From the NCBI GenBank assembly GCA_937873245.1, contig CALMVY010000304.1:1-14903 (forward strand): a stretch of 14,903 nucleotides of DNA, written 5' to 3'. Of the stretch, positions 13,793 through 14,903 are shown piece after piece; position 1 is the first letter of the stretch; each line of letters starts with the position of its first letter. The notes under the pieces were generated by a model. It was not told the origin of the DNA, searched no databases, and worked only from the letters and a program-made list of their open reading frames with translations. The stretch is from an uncultured Arthrobacter sp. GTDB taxonomy: Bacteria; Actinomycetota; Actinomycetes; Actinomycetales; Micrococcaceae. The position numbers and the translations under genes were made by a program.

Positions 13793-14872
13793 ATGTACGA
13801 GAAGGATGGCGAGAAGTACTTCATCGTCGACAGCCACATGCACTTCTGGGACGCCAGCCGTGACAACTGGGTGGAAGGCCGGGAGCAGTACGCCAAGGGC
13901 TGGATCGACTGCTTCTTCGGCTACCACCAGCTCGCCCCGCCCACCACGCACTGGGAGTGGGACAAGTACCTCAAGGTGTCCGCGGACGACCTGATGCGGG
14001 ACGTCTTCGAGGAGGGCTACGTCGACAAGGCCATCTTCCAGTCGACCTACCTGAAGTACTGGTACAAGAACGGCTTCAACACCGTCGAGCAGAACGGCGC
14101 GATGCTCGAAGCCCACCCCGACAAGTTCATCGTCAACGGCCGTTTCGACCCGCGTGACGGCGAGGCCGGGCTCCGGCAGCTCGAGGAGGACGCGAGCCGC
14201 TGGAACCTCAAGGGCGTCAAGGTCTACACGGCCGAATGGCACGAGAACGGCTCGCGGGGCTGGAAGCTCTCCGACGAGGAGTCCTACCCGTTCCTGGAGA
14301 AGTGCCGGGAACTGGGCATCCGGAACATCCACGCCCACAAGGGCCCGACGATCTGGCCGCTGAACAAGGACGCCTTCTCGATGGAGGACGTCGACCAGGC
14401 CGCCACGGACTTCCCGGACCTGAACTTCGTCATCGAGCACGCCGGCATCCCGCGCATCGACGACTTCGCCTACATGGCCGTCCAGGAACCCAACGTGTAT
14501 GCCGGGCTGTCGGTGGTGATCGGCGGGCTCATGCACGCCCGGCCGAAGTTCTTCGCCAAGGTGATCGGTGAGCTGCTGTTCTGGGTCGGCGAGGACCGGC
14601 TGACGTTCGGCAGCGACTACAACATCTGGACGCCGAAGTGGCAGGTGGAGGGCTTCGTCGACTGGCAGATGCCCGACGACGAGGCGTTTGCCGACTACCC
14701 GCGGCTGACCACGGCTACGAAGAAGAAGATCCTCGGCCTCAACGCCGCCAAGCTCTACGGCATCGACGTCCCGGCCGAGTGCCGGCTGCCGGAGGAGCCG
14801 AACATCCCGCAGCAGCAGCCCGGCGAGCAGCTGCTCACCGAATCGGCCGCGGCGGGAGCGGGGCAGGCGTGA
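13793..14872 (+). CDS. Amidohydrolase-family protein (amidohydrolase_2 type) of the propane cluster
   Basis: ATG 13793 with GAGAGG (13778-13783) upstream gives 359 residues. It is a TIM-barrel metal-dependent hydrolase or decarboxylase of the 2-pyrone-dicarboxylate/ACMSD-like group. The metal-site residues are H15-x-H17 in DSHMHFWD, H180 and H182 in NIHAHKGP, H216 in EHAGIP and D275 in GSDYN. There is no signal peptide, so it is cytoplasmic. A homologue of this family accompanies mycobacterial mim and other prm clusters, but its reaction there is not settled as far as I know. It could act in metabolite processing downstream of acetone or in maturing the hydroxylase. The Gln/Pro/Ala-rich last 25 residues look disordered. 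Its stop overlaps the next start. Confidence 0.85.
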   Translation: MYEKDGEKYFIVDSHMHFWDASRDNWVEGREQYAKGWIDCFFGYHQLAPPTTHWEWDKYLKVSADDLMRDVFEEGYVDKAIFQSTYLKYWYKNGFNTVEQNGAMLEAHPDKFIVNGRFDPRDGEAGLRQLEEDASRWNLKGVKVYTAEWHENGSRGWKLSDEESYPFLEKCRELGIRNIHAHKGPTIWPLNKDAFSMEDVDQAATDFPDLNFVIEHAGIPRIDDFAYMAVQEPNVYAGLSVVIGGLMHARPKFFAKVIGELLFWVGEDRLTFGSDYNIWTPKWQVEGFVDWQMPDDEAFADYPRLTTATKKKILGLNAAKLYGIDVPAECRLPEEPNIPQQQPGEQLLTESAAAGAGQA

Positions 14873-14903
14873 GCCTGCGCGACTCCGTCTGGCAGGCGCT
14901 GGG
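14869..14903 (+). CDS. Start of a DUF59/MIP18-type metal-cluster assembly protein, cut by the window end
   Basis: GTG 14869 overlaps the amidohydrolase stop (GTGA). Only MSLRDSVWQALG is visible. The V-W-x-A-L-G opening fits the first helix of DUF59 proteins, and a DUF59 gene is the expected companion of the amidohydrolase in mim/prm clusters. With twelve residues the call rests mostly on context. Confidence 0.5.
   Translation, partial: MSLRDSVWQAL

Noticed and set aside
12188..14536. A 782-residue minus-strand open frame opposite adh and the amidohydrolase
   Set aside because: Same cause: a codon-bias shadow of strong plus-strand genes.
1..14903. CRISPR arrays, tRNA or rRNA genes, insertion sequences and phage genes
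   Set aside because: No regularly spaced repeats, cloverleaf-like sequence, transposase motifs or terminal inverted repeats were seen. The seam shows no attachment-site duplication either.

Overview
The window joins two unrelated pieces of DNA. Positions 1 to about 4940 have mixed base composition, roughly half G+C by eye, and carry a multihaem c-type cytochrome module. Positions from about 4985 to 14903 are uniformly very GC-rich, with the codon use and GTG/TTG starts of a high-GC actinobacterium (Pseudonocardia-, Gordonia- or Rhodococcus-like), and carry a propane monooxygenase operon. At the seam two minus-strand genes are cut together: a cytochrome b loses its N-terminus and a regulator loses its C-terminal domains. 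I read this as a probable contig chimera, though a real recombination cannot be excluded from sequence alone.

Left part (1-4269, plus the cytochrome b remnant). In order: the 3' part of a periplasmic cytochrome with nine visible CxxCH motifs; a second nine-haem cytochrome, probably a lipoprotein; a textbook sigma-54 type -24/-12 promoter at 2042-2056; a monohaem class I cytochrome c; and a large membrane-anchored NapC/NirT-type multihaem cytochrome. That last gene has an in-frame amber codon at 4054-4056, and recognisable coding sequence with two more haem sites continues to 4191. A bidirectional terminator separates it from a convergent cytochrome b. Together these parts suggest electron transfer between the quinone pool and periplasmic or outer-surface haem carriers. 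The host could be an Acidobacteriota-like or other sigma-54-using Gram-negative; this assignment is weak.

Right part (about 4985-14903). A GAF-domain regulator of the AcoR/MimR type is divergent from prmA (diiron hydroxylase large subunit), prmB (reductase), prmC (hydroxylase small subunit), prmD (coupling protein), a dedicated groEL paralogue, an NAD-type secondary alcohol dehydrogenase, an amidohydrolase and the first codons of a probable DUF59 metal-cluster assembly protein. The expected route is propane to 2-propanol (PrmABCD) to acetone (Adh), with GroEL and perhaps the DUF59 protein and the amidohydrolase serving folding or maturation of the hydroxylase.

The most informative non-coding signal is a shared palindrome, GTCTCA-N3-TGAGAC. 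It occurs once between the regulator and prmA (6117-6131). It occurs again upstream of adh, inside the apex of a 45-nt hairpin (12583-12627). It is a good candidate for the operator of the truncated regulator and would put both transcription units under one control.
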